The notes under the pieces were generated by a model. It was not told the origin of the DNA. It ran no database searches and saw only the letters and a program-made list of their open reading frames with translations. 64,000 nt of DNA, taken from positions 1 through 64,000 of the forward strand of contig JAICUQ010000001.1 of the NCBI GenBank assembly GCA_025935755.1, given 5' to 3'. Positions 44,484-53,981 of the stretch are shown here, in pieces. How positions within the stretch are numbered: position 1 is the stretch's first letter; each line of letters begins with the position of its first letter. The stretch is from Chthoniobacterales bacterium. GTDB lineage: Bacteria > Verrucomicrobiota > Verrucomicrobiia > Chthoniobacterales > UBA10450. Made by a program: the position numbers and the translations under genes.

Positions 44484-44727
44484 ACAGAATTCCTTCGCGC
44501 GAGATGGGGCTCGCGGCGGTGTACATTTTCCGTTGCAAATGGAATTCAGCGGCCAACCGCAGGCATCTCAGGGCTGCGCGCAAAATTAGCCTCCGGAACT
44601 CCGGTCCAGCGGTGAGTGTGCCGGGTCCGTTCGTTACCCTTACGCTACAGCGCGAAGCCAAAGAGCAGCGCGTCTTCCGCCAGTAGAGATGACTCGGGAA
44701 AGTGATACTTTTGACCGGAGACACGCC
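44484..44727. other. Non-coding gap
   Basis: No credible ORF and no tRNA cloverleaf was found. Weak plus- and minus-strand frames here are Arg/Ser-rich and overlap each other. A purine-rich GGGAAAG and GGAGACACGCC near 44696 and 44717 probably serve as leader and ribosome binding site for the YbaK gene. Confidence 0.35.
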
Positions 44728-45213
44728 ATGGAGATACCGAAACAACTGATCGATTGCTTGAATGAATACAAGGCGCCGTACGAAACTTTACGCCACTCCG
44801 AGGCAGTCACGGCCCAACGAATCGCTCAAGCCGAGCACATCAAGGGCCGGCATCAAGCGAAAGTCGTGATGCTGAAATCTGCGGATCAATATTTGATGGC
44901 CGTGCTGTCAGCAGATCACCACATCGACATGGAAAAAATTGAGAGGACGATCGGAAAACCTGTCTCTCTTGCCAGGGAAACTGAATTCAAATCACTGTTC
45001 CCGGATTCCGTGATCGGAGCGATGCCTCCGTTTGGGAATCTTTACGGTCTGCAGACTTACGTCGACAAAGATCTGGCCGAACAAGACTATATCGTGTTCG
45101 AAGCCGGCACTCACACTGACGGCATAAAAATGAGCTACAGCGATTATGCCCGGATCGTGAAGCCAACGGTGGGAGATCTGGCGATTAAACTTCACCCCAT
45201 GAAAGGAGCTTGA
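44728..45213 (+). CDS. YbaK/EbsC/ProX-domain aminoacyl-tRNA deacylase
   Basis: A 161-residue YbaK-domain protein, a trans-editing domain that hydrolyses mischarged tRNA such as Cys- or Ala-tRNAPro. Visible: VTAQRIAQAEHIKGRHQAKV, then VMLKSADQYLMAVLSADHHI, and IGAMPPFGNLYGLQTYVDKD with the conserved G-A-xPPxG loop, ending SYSDYARIVKPTVGDL. ATG 44728 gives the family start; the frame upstream is not supported. It ends 7 bp before the NfeD protease gene and likely shares its transcript, a shared arrangement without an obvious functional link. Confidence 0.9.
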   Translation: MEIPKQLIDCLNEYKAPYETLRHSEAVTAQRIAQAEHIKGRHQAKVVMLKSADQYLMAVLSADHHIDMEKIERTIGKPVSLARETEFKSLFPDSVIGAMPPFGNLYGLQTYVDKDLAEQDYIVFEAGTHTDGIKMSYSDYARIVKPTVGDLAIKLHPMKGA

Positions 45214-45220
45214 GCTGACG

Positions 45221-46582
45221 ATGGGTAGCGGAGCTCTGCGACGCCGATCGAAGGAATGCGAGCGTTATTCGCGAGCTCCCGGAGCTCGTCCCTCCATTTG
45301 CGTCCTTGCTCTGCTGCTCTGTCTCGCCAGCGCATCGGCGTCGGAGGCTTTGGCTGCGGATAAAGTTGGTTTCATCAACGTCGACGGCGCGATCGGGCCT
45401 GCGACAGCAAGTTATATTTCGCGAAGCATCGAAGAAGCGAAGGCACAAAATGTCGGCTGCCTGGTGATTCAGCTTAATACGCCGGGCGGTCTGCTCGATT
45501 CGACGCAGAAAATCGTGCAAAGCTTCCTCGGCTCTCCGGTGCCGATCGTCGTGTATGTTGCGCCGACTGGCGCGACGGCAACCAGCGCCGGCTGTTTTAT
45601 TACGCTCGCGGCGAATGTCGCCGCAATGGCGCCCGCCACCACGATCGGCGCGGCGCATCCGGTTTCCATCGGCGGTTTCCCTGGCGGCGGCGAAGAAAAG
45701 CCCGACGAAACCATGAAGCAGAAGCTTGAGAACTTTTCCGTCAGCTACATGGAAACCATCGCGGGCAAGCGGCAGCGCAACGTTGAATGGGCAAAGTCCG
45801 CCGTAAAAGAGAGCGCTTCGATCACCGCGCAGAAGGCGCTGGAATTGAAAGTCATTGATTTGATCGCGACCGATATGAACGATCTCCTCCAAAAACTGAA
45901 CGGACGTGTCGTGGAGGGAAAACCGCTGAACACTAGCGGGGCGCAAGTGATTGAGATTAAGATGTCGCCGGCCGAGCGTGTATTTCAAAAGCTGTGGCGA
46001 CCGGAAGTCATGTTCATCCTTATGCTGGTCGCGATCTACGGAATCATCGGAGAACTGAGTTCGCCCGGAGCAATTCTTCCCGGCGTGGTGGGAGCGATTG
46101 CGTTGATTCTGGCGCTTTATCTGGCGGCGATCCTGCCGGTCAACGTGGCGGGACTCGTTCTAATCGCGCTGGCGACGGCTCTTTTCATCTTTGATTTATA
46201 CACGCCTACACACGGGGTGCTCACGGTGGGCGGAATTATTGCGTTTCTGATCGGCTCGCTCATGCTATTTAATCGAGCAGATCCACTTTTTCGTTTGTCA
46301 TTGAGCTTCATCATTCCTGCAACACTCGTCACCGCGGCCTTCTTCGTTTTTGTCATCGGAAAAGGAGTGCGCGCACAAATGCTGCCGATAAAAGTTGGTA
46401 AAGAAACGCTTATCGGAAGAACTGTGACCACCGTAACTCCGGTTGATTCGCGCAACGGGAGAATTTTTGTCGAAGGCGAATACTGGAACGCGGTCAGCGA
46501 TTCACCAATTGGAAAAGACGAAGAAGCTGAGATTACGGCGGTGCAGGGCTTAACCTTGAAATTGAAGAGAAGACCTCATTGA
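45221..46582 (+). CDS. NfeD-family membrane-bound ClpP-class serine protease
   Basis: A 453-residue protein with signal peptide (ICVLALLLCLASASASEALA). Residues about 45-230 form a ClpP/SppA-like protease domain with the catalytic Ser in TGATATSAGCFITLAANVAA (TSAG) and CLVIQLNTPGGLLDSTQKIV; a catalytic Lys is expected later (AKSAVKESASITAQKALELK). Then come four membrane helices (about 265-380) and a soluble OB-type NfeD domain at the end (LIGRTVTTVTPVDSRNGRIF). Such proteins cleave stomatin-like partners; a slipin is encoded at 39673. AAAGGAG upstream supports ATG 45221. Confidence 0.92.
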   Translation: MGSGALRRRSKECERYSRAPGARPSICVLALLLCLASASASEALAADKVGFINVDGAIGPATASYISRSIEEAKAQNVGCLVIQLNTPGGLLDSTQKIVQSFLGSPVPIVVYVAPTGATATSAGCFITLAANVAAMAPATTIGAAHPVSIGGFPGGGEEKPDETMKQKLENFSVSYMETIAGKRQRNVEWAKSAVKESASITAQKALELKVIDLIATDMNDLLQKLNGRVVEGKPLNTSGAQVIEIKMSPAERVFQKLWRPEVMFILMLVAIYGIIGELSSPGAILPGVVGAIALILALYLAAILPVNVAGLVLIALATALFIFDLYTPTHGVLTVGGIIAFLIGSLMLFNRADPLFRLSLSFIIPATLVTAAFFVFVIGKGVRAQMLPIKVGKETLIGRTVTTVTPVDSRNGRIFVEGEYWNAVSDSPIGKDEEAEITAVQGLTLKLKRRPH

Positions 46583-46765
46583 GAACATCAATGCACGCAA
46601 CAAATCTGGATGAGGATGGGTTGTATGCAGGGAGACGTAGGCTGAACGAGAACCCGACTCCTGAAGGCTTAATGAAAAATCTCGCCTTGACGATTGCGGT
46701 CTTATTTCCGATATAGGCGCCTGTCCTGCGTCGGTTTGGGTTGCGTGGGGCTGCGCTTCTGACAT

Positions 46766-49099
46766 ATGCAACGTTTTTGTGGATGGATGCGCCCCCCGCC
46801 GATTGCGATCTGGGTCGCCTCCTTTTGTACGCTTTTTACTGCCATAGTGGTCCGGGCACAGGCGCCTCCGTCGGCTCCCGGTCCGCCCGTGATCCGTTCC
46901 CTCGAGGTCCAGTACACAGGGCCCGCAACGATTAGCAAAGAGCGGATTCTGGCGCAGATGCGCACAAAAGTCGGCCAGGTGTATTCGAACGAAATCGTGC
47001 AGGAAGACATCAAGACGCTGTACAAAACCGGCTACATTCGAAACGTCCGAATCTATGCGCAGCCAGAAGGGGATGGCGTGAAGGTGATTGTTGCCGTGCA
47101 GACCCGCGCGATTGTGCGCGAAATCGAAATTACCGGCGCGGAACGGGTCAAACCAAAAAGACTGCGCAAAGAAATCAAAGTGCAGCTCAATCATGCGGTT
47201 GACGAACAGGCACTCGAGGAATCCCGCGAAAAAATGATTGAAGTTTACCAGTCGCACGGATTCAACGACGTCACGATTGAATTCCGCGTAGATCCAATCG
47301 ACGAGAAGCGCGGCACCGCGCGTGTCGTTTTCAGTGTTAACGAAGGCGTTAGAGGTGCGATAAGCCAGGTTCGTTTTGAGGGCAACGCGCACATTAAGAC
47401 TGCCACACTGCGCAAACAGATGAAAACCCGCGGCAGATCCCTCATCTATTTCATGGATAAGACGGGCCGGTTGGATGAAGTGCAGTTAGAGCAGGACCTC
47501 GATAAAATCCGCGAATATTACCAAAACCACGGCTTCATCGACGTGGAAATAAAAGAGGTGCGTAAAGATCGCACTCCGAAGGGCCCGATGATTATCACGA
47601 TCGTGATAGTGGAGGGTCCACAATATCATGTCCGTAACCTCGCAATTACCGGTTACCAGCACAGCTCCGAGAAATTGATTCGCGCCTTTCTAAAAATGAA
47701 AGAGGGCAGCGTTTATTCGCCAAAGCAACTGCATGATGACGCCAAGGCGGTGGCCGACGCGTACGGCAGCGGAGGCTACGTCGATCTGGTGATTACACCC
47801 GAGGCGATACCGGCCGGACCAACTCTCGTCGACATTCACTACAACATCGATGAGGGCACGCGCTCGTTTGTGAACCGGATAGATATTCAGGGCAACACCC
47901 GCACAAAGGACAAGGTTATCCGTCGCGAAGTGCTGGTCGCTCCGGGAGACGTTTTCAACACGGTTCGTGTAGACACTACGAAGAAGCGTCTGGAAAACCT
48001 GGGTTACTTCGCGAAAGTCGAGACGTATCCCGAGGATACAGATATACCCGGTCGGAAAGATCTGACGATCCTCGTCCGCGAAAAGCGCACCGGTTCACTT
48101 AGCTTTGGAGGTGGCTTCAGCACGGTCGATAAATTGGTTGGGTTCGCGGAACTTACCCAGGGCAATTTCGATCTGTTTAACTGGCCGTCGTTTACTGGCG
48201 GCGGGCAGAAGTTCCGTTTGCGTCTCCAATACGGCACCGAGCGTAAAGATTTTATTCTGGCGATTACAGAACCATATTTGTTCGACCGGCGCCTCGCGCT
48301 CACTGGCCAGGCCTTTTACACCGAAGCGAATTACCTGAGTTCTCAGTATGACCAGCGTAATTACGGATTCACGTTCGAGATACGCAAGCCGATCGGCACT
48401 AACATGTATGGAACGTTGGGGTACACCCTGCAGGACATCGACATTTTCAACGTGGATCCCAGTGCGTCTGTATTCATCCTGTCCCAGGCTGGGTCGACCG
48501 TCGAAAGCAAAATCTTCTCCAGCCTCGTTTTCGATACGCGTGACAACCCGTTGCTCACTCGTAAAGGACAACGAGTAACTCTTTCTCCGACTCTCACCGG
48601 TGGATTTCTTGGAGGTGACACGCAGGTTTACGGACTCGATTTGGAAGGATCACAGTATTTCCATCTGCCATGGGACACCATCCTGCTGATCAATGGGGAA
48701 ATCGCGACGGTGAGCCAATGGGGAGCCGGCACCGACGTGCCAATTTACGAGCGGCTTTTCCTCGGCGGCTCAAACAACCTGCGAGGCTTCCCGTTCCGGG
48801 AAGTGGGACCAAAGGATGAAAACGGCGAACCGGAAGGGGGCCAATCCATGGCGCGCACCACGATCGAGTGGACTTTCCCGATCATCGAAAAAGCACGGGG
48901 CGCAGTTTTCTACGACATGGGATTTGTGAATAGCGACGCGTGGTCTTTTGGTTTCAACAACATGGCCTCGGATATCGGCGTCGGACTTCGGCTTGATCTG
49001 CCCATCGGTCCACTACGCCTTGATTATGGATACCCGATCATGCGTGACGGCTATCACGGTGGCGGCCATTTCAACTTCAATGTGGGTTATCAATTTTGA
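46766..49099 (+). CDS. bamA: Outer membrane protein assembly factor BamA
   Basis: A 777-residue Omp85 protein: signal peptide (IAIWVASFCTLFTAIVVRAQ), five POTRA domains from about 40 to 420 (for example VIRSLEVQYTGPATISKERI, REIEITGAERVKPKRLRKEI, RSFVNRIDIQGNTRTKDKVI), then a 16-strand barrel with the RGF loop motif (LRGFPFREVGPKD) and VFYDMGFVNSDAWSFG, ending in Phe (FNFNVGYQF), the usual outer-membrane beta-signal. It inserts beta-barrel proteins in the outer membrane and establishes a diderm cell. Immediately followed by Skp, as in many bacteria. ATG 46766 is used; ATG 46787 is also possible. Confidence 0.97.
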   Translation: MQRFCGWMRPPPIAIWVASFCTLFTAIVVRAQAPPSAPGPPVIRSLEVQYTGPATISKERILAQMRTKVGQVYSNEIVQEDIKTLYKTGYIRNVRIYAQPEGDGVKVIVAVQTRAIVREIEITGAERVKPKRLRKEIKVQLNHAVDEQALEESREKMIEVYQSHGFNDVTIEFRVDPIDEKRGTARVVFSVNEGVRGAISQVRFEGNAHIKTATLRKQMKTRGRSLIYFMDKTGRLDEVQLEQDLDKIREYYQNHGFIDVEIKEVRKDRTPKGPMIITIVIVEGPQYHVRNLAITGYQHSSEKLIRAFLKMKEGSVYSPKQLHDDAKAVADAYGSGGYVDLVITPEAIPAGPTLVDIHYNIDEGTRSFVNRIDIQGNTRTKDKVIRREVLVAPGDVFNTVRVDTTKKRLENLGYFAKVETYPEDTDIPGRKDLTILVREKRTGSLSFGGGFSTVDKLVGFAELTQGNFDLFNWPSFTGGGQKFRLRLQYGTERKDFILAITEPYLFDRRLALTGQAFYTEANYLSSQYDQRNYGFTFEIRKPIGTNMYGTLGYTLQDIDIFNVDPSASVFILSQAGSTVESKIFSSLVFDTRDNPLLTRKGQRVTLSPTLTGGFLGGDTQVYGLDLEGSQYFHLPWDTILLINGEIATVSQWGAGTDVPIYERLFLGGSNNLRGFPFREVGPKDENGEPEGGQSMARTTIEWTFPIIEKARGAVFYDMGFVNSDAWSFGFNNMASDIGVGLRLDLPIGPLRLDYGYPIMRDGYHGGGHFNFNVGYQF

Positions 49100-49154
49100 A
49101 CGAATATATCAGGTTGCAGTCTAACGCGTTTCGTCCACCATATCCTCTGTTTCT

Positions 49155-49793
49155 ATGAAAAAGTCTCTGTTAATACTCTCCGCGCTGACGCTTGCTGCTC
49201 CGATTGGGGCCTTCGCCCAGGGCAAAATTGGAACGGTCGATATGCAGCGTGCGTTCAAGGATTACAACAAGACCAAGGATGCCGAGGCAAAGATTAACGA
49301 AGCCAAAAATGCTGCTAAAAAGGAATACGACGACCGGGCGGAAGCTTACAAAAAGGCGCTCGACGAAATCAATAATCTCAACAAGCAGCTTGAGTCTCCA
49401 GCACTGAGCGCTGACAAGAAAACCGGGATGGCGAAGGAACGCGATGAAAAAATCGCCAATATCAAAAGCATGGAGCGCGAGATCAGTGATTTTCGTCAGA
49501 CGCGAGAACGCCAGTTGCAGGAGCAATTGATGCGGATGCGCGAGGGAATCGTGAAAGAAATCACCGACGTTGTTATCGAGAAAGTGAAGACCAAAAGCCT
49601 GGATTTTGTGCTGGATAAGTCGGGTATGAGCATCAACGGAGTTCCTGTGGTGATGTACTCGCCAGAGAATGTTGATTTCACGAACGAAATCATTGAGACC
49701 CTGAACAAACCCGGTCGCGCTACAGCTTCGGCCAAACGGCCTGCGGCAGCTGCATCGGTCAGCCCTGCAGCAGCAAGAGCGACGAAACCCTGA
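49155..49793 (+). CDS. Skp/OmpH family periplasmic chaperone
   Basis: A 212-residue exported protein: signal peptide KKSLLILSALTLAAPIGAFA, then GKIGTVDMQRAFKDYNKTKD, the OmpH start pattern, and a long charged coiled coil (AKNAAKKEYDDRAEAYKKAL onward) with a C-terminal YSPENVDFTNEIIETLN. Skp proteins keep unfolded outer-membrane proteins soluble in the periplasm for delivery to BamA, encoded just upstream. An Ala/Pro/Lys-rich tail after residue 185 is an extension. A perfect rho-independent terminator follows 18 bp later. Confidence 0.92.
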   Translation: MKKSLLILSALTLAAPIGAFAQGKIGTVDMQRAFKDYNKTKDAEAKINEAKNAAKKEYDDRAEAYKKALDEINNLNKQLESPALSADKKTGMAKERDEKIANIKSMEREISDFRQTRERQLQEQLMRMREGIVKEITDVVIEKVKTKSLDFVLDKSGMSINGVPVVMYSPENVDFTNEIIETLNKPGRATASAKRPAAAASVSPAAARATKP

Positions 49794-49810
49794 CGTTCGC
49801 TTCGAATTTC

Positions 49811-49848
49811 AAAAATACACGCGGGCTAAACTCGCGTGTATTTTTTTG
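49811..49848 (+). terminator. Rho-independent terminator after skp
   Basis: AATACACGCG (49814-49823) pairs perfectly with CGCGTGTATT (49833-49842) across a 9-nt loop and is followed by a T-tract. It closes the bamA-skp unit and is preceded by an A-run, so it could work in both directions. Confidence 0.93.
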
Positions 49849-49909
49849 TACGGATGAGATCATCGGGCTGACACGTCGATGGTTGTCAGCAGCTGCGATC
49901 CTTCAGAGA

Positions 49910-50731
49910 ATGTTTTTTCGAACTGCATTGCTAACAACGAAATGCGCGATCGTGATTCTGCTCGCGTGCTCCACTGGTTCATTCGCTGCGGATTGGGAGG
50001 CAACACTCAGCAAGGAGCCCGCTGGAAATTTCCCGGAGTTGCGCCCTTTGCGCGCATCCTACCGCTTCGGATGGTCGGGACTCACGGCGGCTACGGGGGA
50101 GATTCATTTCAGCAGGCCATCAAACGACAAATTCCAACTCGACGGTACAGGGCGAACCATTGGCTTCGTTAGGGCGTTGTGGAAACTCGATGTCAATCAA
50201 CGCGCCATTGCCAATTCACAAACATTGGCTCCTATTGAAACCCAGCAGACGGAGAGTTATCGATCGAAGAAATTAGTCACCCGCCTCACGTTCACCGACG
50301 GTGGAGTAACTCGAGTTCGCACAGAAGGAGAAGGCGCAGCCACCAAGACAACGACACGCGATTTCAAATTTCCTCACTTGTTCGATTTGCATTCTGCGGC
50401 GCTTTACTTGCGCAGCCAGCCACTCAAAGAAGGAAGCGTTTATCGCCTCGCAGTTTACCCGGCCACGAACGCTTACCTCGCGACTATCAAAGTAACCGGC
50501 CGGGACAAGATCTCGGTACGGGCAGGCACTTACAACGCGATCAAGCTTGATCTGCGATTAAAACGCATCGGAAAGAATCTCCAACTGGAACCGCACAAGA
50601 AATTCCGTCGTGCCACAATCTGGGTGTCAGACGATGCCGAGCGGCTCATCCTCCGCATCGAAGCACAAATCTTCGTCGGCACAGTTTTCGCAGAACTGCA
50701 GTCAATGCACTTCGATAATCCGAAAGAGTAG
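49910..50731 (+). CDS. DUF3108 domain secreted protein
   Basis: A 273-residue exported protein, ATG 49910 preferred (TTG 49883 would add nine residues). Signal peptide ends CSTGSFAAD; the GCxx-like ACSTG may hint at a lipoprotein, uncertain. The mature beta-rich domain (LRASYRFGWSGLTAATGEIH, FVRALWKLDVNQRAIANSQT, LSTxxTRVR-type strands, AGTYNAIKLDLRLKRIGK) matches DUF3108, a periplasmic family with a lipid-binding-like fold of unknown role. Convergent with the peptidoglycan-binding gene. Confidence 0.85.
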   Translation: MFFRTALLTTKCAIVILLACSTGSFAADWEATLSKEPAGNFPELRPLRASYRFGWSGLTAATGEIHFSRPSNDKFQLDGTGRTIGFVRALWKLDVNQRAIANSQTLAPIETQQTESYRSKKLVTRLTFTDGGVTRVRTEGEGAATKTTTRDFKFPHLFDLHSAALYLRSQPLKEGSVYRLAVYPATNAYLATIKVTGRDKISVRAGTYNAIKLDLRLKRIGKNLQLEPHKKFRRATIWVSDDAERLILRIEAQIFVGTVFAELQSMHFDNPKE

Positions 50732-50774
50732 CGCATGCGTCTCGCTTGCGACGTTAACAAAAGCGCGCGCTACA

Positions 50775-51524
50775 TTAATCGGGTTCCCATTGACCACGGA
50801 CCGGCGGCCCGGGTGGTGGCCACATCCGCCGGCGATAAGGATTGTGAAACGGCTGGCGTGGCCCAGGCAACAACCGCAACGCGGAAAGGGTTTCCAGATC
50901 CAGCCGACCAGTTACGGACAGTCTCGCTTGCGCTTGATAGGCGCGTAGTGAGAGTTCCATCGCCGGTCCGTAGATCCCATCGATTTGCTCGCGATACAGT
51001 CCGCTCCGGGAGAGGGCGATCTGCGCGGAGACGATCACATTTCGTTGCACGCCGGGTGGAGCACTCTGAAATGGGGTGCCCGCAAAGACCCCTGCCGATG
51101 ACCCGGACGGACTCATCGGAGTTGATGGAAAAACCTGCTGCCCTGGTGGAACATTGCCGAAAGGCTGAACCGGAGGGGCTGGACTTGCGGTTTGGGTATC
51201 GTCGGAAGGCGGCTCGCTCGGCACAGCACCGGTCGCAGGAGTCGGTGACGCCGTGTTGGTGATTGGTGGAGATGATCCAGAAGATTTAATCCGGAGCGAT
51301 CGCAACGTCTCATCATTGAGTTCACCGGTGACCTGCAGGCCGTTGCGAATTTGATAACGACGAATCGCTGCAGTGAGATTCGCATTCGTGTCGCCATTGA
51401 CTTCACCGTAGTAGAAACCCTCGTCCTTCAACGCCTGCTGCACGCTTTCGACGAGTTGGTCCGCCCGCATCAGCATTACCGACCCAATGAAGATCACTAC
51501 GGTCACTGTGATTCTCACGCTCAT
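50775..51524 (-). CDS. Peptidoglycan-binding domain protein (two PG_binding_1 domains)
   Basis: A 249-residue exported protein with an N-terminal membrane/signal segment (VRITVTVVIFIGSVMLM). The first peptidoglycan-binding domain is at about 20-85 (VQQALKDEGFYYGEVNGDTN...RNGLQVTGELND), the second near 165-225 (AQIALSRSGLYREQIDGIYG...YQAQARLSVTGRLD). A Pro/Ser/Thr-rich linker joins them. The two domains look like tandem wall anchors without a visible catalytic domain. It lies 20 bp after the amidase, on the same strand, so it probably belongs with it and possibly with the proteasome operon upstream. Confidence 0.88.
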   Translation of the reverse strand: MSVRITVTVVIFIGSVMLMRADQLVESVQQALKDEGFYYGEVNGDTNANLTAAIRRYQIRNGLQVTGELNDETLRSLRIKSSGSSPPITNTASPTPATGAVPSEPPSDDTQTASPAPPVQPFGNVPPGQQVFPSTPMSPSGSSAGVFAGTPFQSAPPGVQRNVIVSAQIALSRSGLYREQIDGIYGPAMELSLRAYQAQARLSVTGRLDLETLSALRLLPGPRQPFHNPYRRRMWPPPGPPVRGQWEPD

Positions 51525-51544
51525 GCGACGTCGAATTCTCCCAG

Positions 51545-52342
51545 CTATTCAGCGCTCTTCTGAGCCGTGTCTGCCGATCCGGATTCCCGCTGACTGATCA
51601 CGTCGCGATATCGCACGATGCCGTCGGTAATCGCTGCCGCTAACTGGTCGCGATAATCTTCACTCGCAAGTTTCGATAGCTCGTCCTTGTTCGTGATAAA
51701 GCCGCCCTCAATCAAGACCGCAGGAGATGTCACGTTTGCGATCACAAAAAATTGTTTGGCTTGCGTCCCGCGATCGATGGATCGGGTTCGCGCCACCAAT
51801 GCTTCCTGAATGAAACTGGCGAGACTTTGGCTTTCCGGCCTCGGTGAATTAGATGGCGGCCGCGAAAAAAATGGCAGCCACGAAGCGAGAGTAGAACTGT
51901 AGCCGACCTGATGCGCCGCATAATACGTTTCAACACCACTGGCGACTGGTTTGTTGTCTTCATTAAAATGAATACTGATAAAAATGCTGTCGTTCGCCCG
52001 ATTCCCGAACGCAGCCCGGTCGGCCAGCGAGACATAGCTGTCCCCGAGCCGGGTCATCAATGTGGCAATCCCTCGAGCATCCAGGAGCCGATCGACGCGG
52101 CGCGCTACGTCCAGCGTCAGATCTTTTTCTACGACGCCGCCACACATCGCTCCGGAATCCTGACCACCGTGTCCAGGGTCAAGAACCACGACTGCGAATG
52201 GCTTGCGTCCCTGTGGCTGAGTAGCCCTTGATCCTTTATAAACCGCCGGTCGCTTCTCCTGGTGCAAGGAAATCCAGACAAGCGAGACAATCATCAGCAA
52301 CAAGCCGGCGACCGCCACCACATTCCTCAAGGCTTGTTTCAT
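51545..52342 (-). CDS. N-acetylmuramoyl-L-alanine amidase (Amidase_3)
   Basis: A 265-residue Amidase_3 zinc hydrolase: VVVLDPGHGGQDSGAMCGG holds the first Zn His and the following Glu (VVEKDLTLDVARRVDRLL), with later SIHFNEDNK (His) and the catalytic Glu in AVLIEGGFITNKDE. N-terminal transmembrane/signal anchor (VVAVAGLLLMIVSLVWISLH). It cleaves the MurNAc-L-Ala bond in the wall. Placed 38 bp after prcA and 20 bp before the peptidoglycan-binding gene, so likely co-transcribed, although the functional tie to the proteasome is not clear. Confidence 0.93.
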   Translation of the reverse strand: MKQALRNVVAVAGLLLMIVSLVWISLHQEKRPAVYKGSRATQPQGRKPFAVVVLDPGHGGQDSGAMCGGVVEKDLTLDVARRVDRLLDARGIATLMTRLGDSYVSLADRAAFGNRANDSIFISIHFNEDNKPVASGVETYYAAHQVGYSSTLASWLPFFSRPPSNSPRPESQSLASFIQEALVARTRSIDRGTQAKQFFVIANVTSPAVLIEGGFITNKDELSKLASEDYRDQLAAAITDGIVRYRDVISQRESGSADTAQKSAE

Positions 52343-52380
52343 TCGTGATTCCCGTGAGAAAAATTGAGTTCATCATTTAA

Positions 52381-53160
52381 TCACTGAGAAATGATGGAGC
52401 GCAATTCCTTATCTGCCAGCGGGCGATATCGAATCGGTGTGCTGCCATCGCGCTGCAGCACTGCGGCTTCTACCGCAGCAATCGCGAGTTGTTCCTGGCG
52501 ATGTTGCGCGATGGCATCGCGCGCCGGCAACTCTTTCGTCTCGCCCGCTTGCAACAACATGTGACCAACACTCCATGCGTCGAGTGCCGAGTTCACTGCC
52601 GTTTCCAAGCTGGCATCCGGTTTGTGCTCGGCTTTGAGAAATGCTTCCATGAATTCGACCGATTGGCGCGTCCCGCTGAGCACGGCAAAATCTTGTCGCG
52701 CTCGCGAATACGTCGCACCGTTGCTTGCGATCTCGCCGTCGTATTCAACTCGCAAAAACAAATCGTCCTCGGGACGCGCGCCTACCTCCGCGAAAAGCAT
52801 GCGCGCCAGATACGGAGCACCGTAGACCTGCTCGAAAGCGCTCTTCATGACCGGGCTGAGCGAATAATGCGCGAGCCGCCGCAGCGAAACATCCGCCGCC
52901 GAGCGCGTGAAACCCTCGGTGCTCGCCAGTTCAATGGCGGCCATTCGTAAACGCTCGATATCGCCGGGATGGCCGATCGCTCCCATCGCAATACGATCGT
53001 AAATCTCGAAAAGTTTCTGGCGCGTCTGTCCAAGCGTGACAAACAGGATGCCTTCGCCGTAACCCAGCGCCGCGATGGGACTACCAGGGGCGAGCTGTCC
53101 TTCGATGTACTCGCGCCGGTTGGCGATCGCTTCAACCCAACGATACGGCTCCTCAATCAT
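52381..53160 (-). CDS. prcA: Proteasome alpha subunit (PrcA-like)
   Basis: A 259-residue alpha-type proteasome subunit, which forms the outer rings of the 20S barrel and gates entry. Segments REYIEGQLAPGSPIAALGYG, EGILFVTLGQTRQKLFEIYD and RIAMGAIGHPGDIERLRMAA match actinobacterial PrcA, including the IYDRI and IGxxxDxExLR elements. Its last residues (RSIISQ) do not show the canonical GYL-type tail. The ATG overlaps the prcB stop (ATGA), a coupled pair, with UBact upstream. No unfoldase gene is present here. Confidence 0.92.
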   Translation of the reverse strand: MIEEPYRWVEAIANRREYIEGQLAPGSPIAALGYGEGILFVTLGQTRQKLFEIYDRIAMGAIGHPGDIERLRMAAIELASTEGFTRSAADVSLRRLAHYSLSPVMKSAFEQVYGAPYLARMLFAEVGARPEDDLFLRVEYDGEIASNGATYSRARQDFAVLSGTRQSVEFMEAFLKAEHKPDASLETAVNSALDAWSVGHMLLQAGETKELPARDAIAQHRQEQLAIAAVEAAVLQRDGSTPIRYRPLADKELRSIISQ

Positions 53161-53981
53161 GCCACCATTTCCTTGAACACGGCCGCGATCTTATTTTGCG
53201 GCAAAGTGGTGATGCCTTTGCGCGACACAATCTTGATTATGGGATAAATTTTTCCGCTCCGATCCACGCCTGCTGTCGCTGTATCTGATTCAGCAGCAGT
53301 ATCTAGGGCGCGCAGCGCGAGGGACACTGCTTCGTCTTCACTCAGGTTGTGCAGCGGCTTCCCGCCCCATGTGTTTTCATAATAAAGAATGCCGCGGACC
53401 GCAGGGGAACCGGATCCAGTTGCCGCGTAATCGGTGGCTTCAAATTGCGCGCCCATCGCGTCGTAAAAGTAGAGACGCGCTTCGGGCTTCGAATTTCCGT
53501 CATAAGTCGCAAAGATCGGGACTACGACACCGATGCCTTGCATGACGAACCCGAAATTGTCGCGCAACAACTTCGAGAGCGCCCGCACTTTGCCGTCGAC
53601 GCTCATTTCCTGCAGCTGAGTTCGCCGAAAAAATTGCAGTGAATGCTCAAGCACGCGTGCCATCTCCCACGCGGTGGCAGGCACACCGGCGATGGCCATT
53701 ATCGAATTGCTATCAATCTCCAGAACTTTGTCCGCGCGATCATAGACAACGGTGTTACCCGCAGTCGCACGGCGATCTCCTGCAACCAGAACGCCGCCGG
53801 AAAATTTGAAGGCAAGAATCGTCGTCGCCTGGGTCGGTTGCCACATCTGTTGTTGCGCCGGGTTTTGCACCATCGGACCCGGGGCAGCCGGGCCAAGCAG
53901 CCCTTTGCGCCGCAGCAGCGAAGGAAAGTCATCCGCTGCACCAGAGAAATTCTGGTCAAATCCCAACTCCGAATGGTCCAT
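53157..53981 (-). CDS. prcB: Proteasome beta subunit (PrcB-like), N-terminal threonine protease
   Basis: A 274-residue precursor of the catalytic beta subunit. The active Thr is expected at residue 53 in QATTILAFKF, leaving a 52-residue propeptide for autocatalytic removal. In mature numbering Thr1, Asp17 (AGDRRAT) and Lys33 (ADKVLEI) stand at exactly the canonical distances. The residue before Thr1 is Ala instead of the usual Gly. The start is the ATG at 53981, which shares a base with the UBact stop (TAATG); a longer frame to 54119 overlaps the UBact gene entirely and is rejected. Downstream prcA overlaps by ATGA. Confidence 0.95.
   Translation of the reverse strand: MDHSELGFDQNFSGAADDFPSLLRRKGLLGPAAPGPMVQNPAQQQMWQPTQATTILAFKFSGGVLVAGDRRATAGNTVVYDRADKVLEIDSNSIMAIAGVPATAWEMARVLEHSLQFFRRTQLQEMSVDGKVRALSKLLRDNFGFVMQGIGVVVPIFATYDGNSKPEARLYFYDAMGAQFEATDYAATGSGSPAVRGILYYENTWGGKPLHNLSEDEAVSLALRALDTAAESDTATAGVDRSGKIYPIIKIVSRKGITTLPQNKIAAVFKEMVA

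Noticed and set aside
46550-47392. Minus-strand open frame of 280 codons over the start of bamA
   Set aside because: Overlaps the bamA POTRA region completely and has no protein-like motifs.
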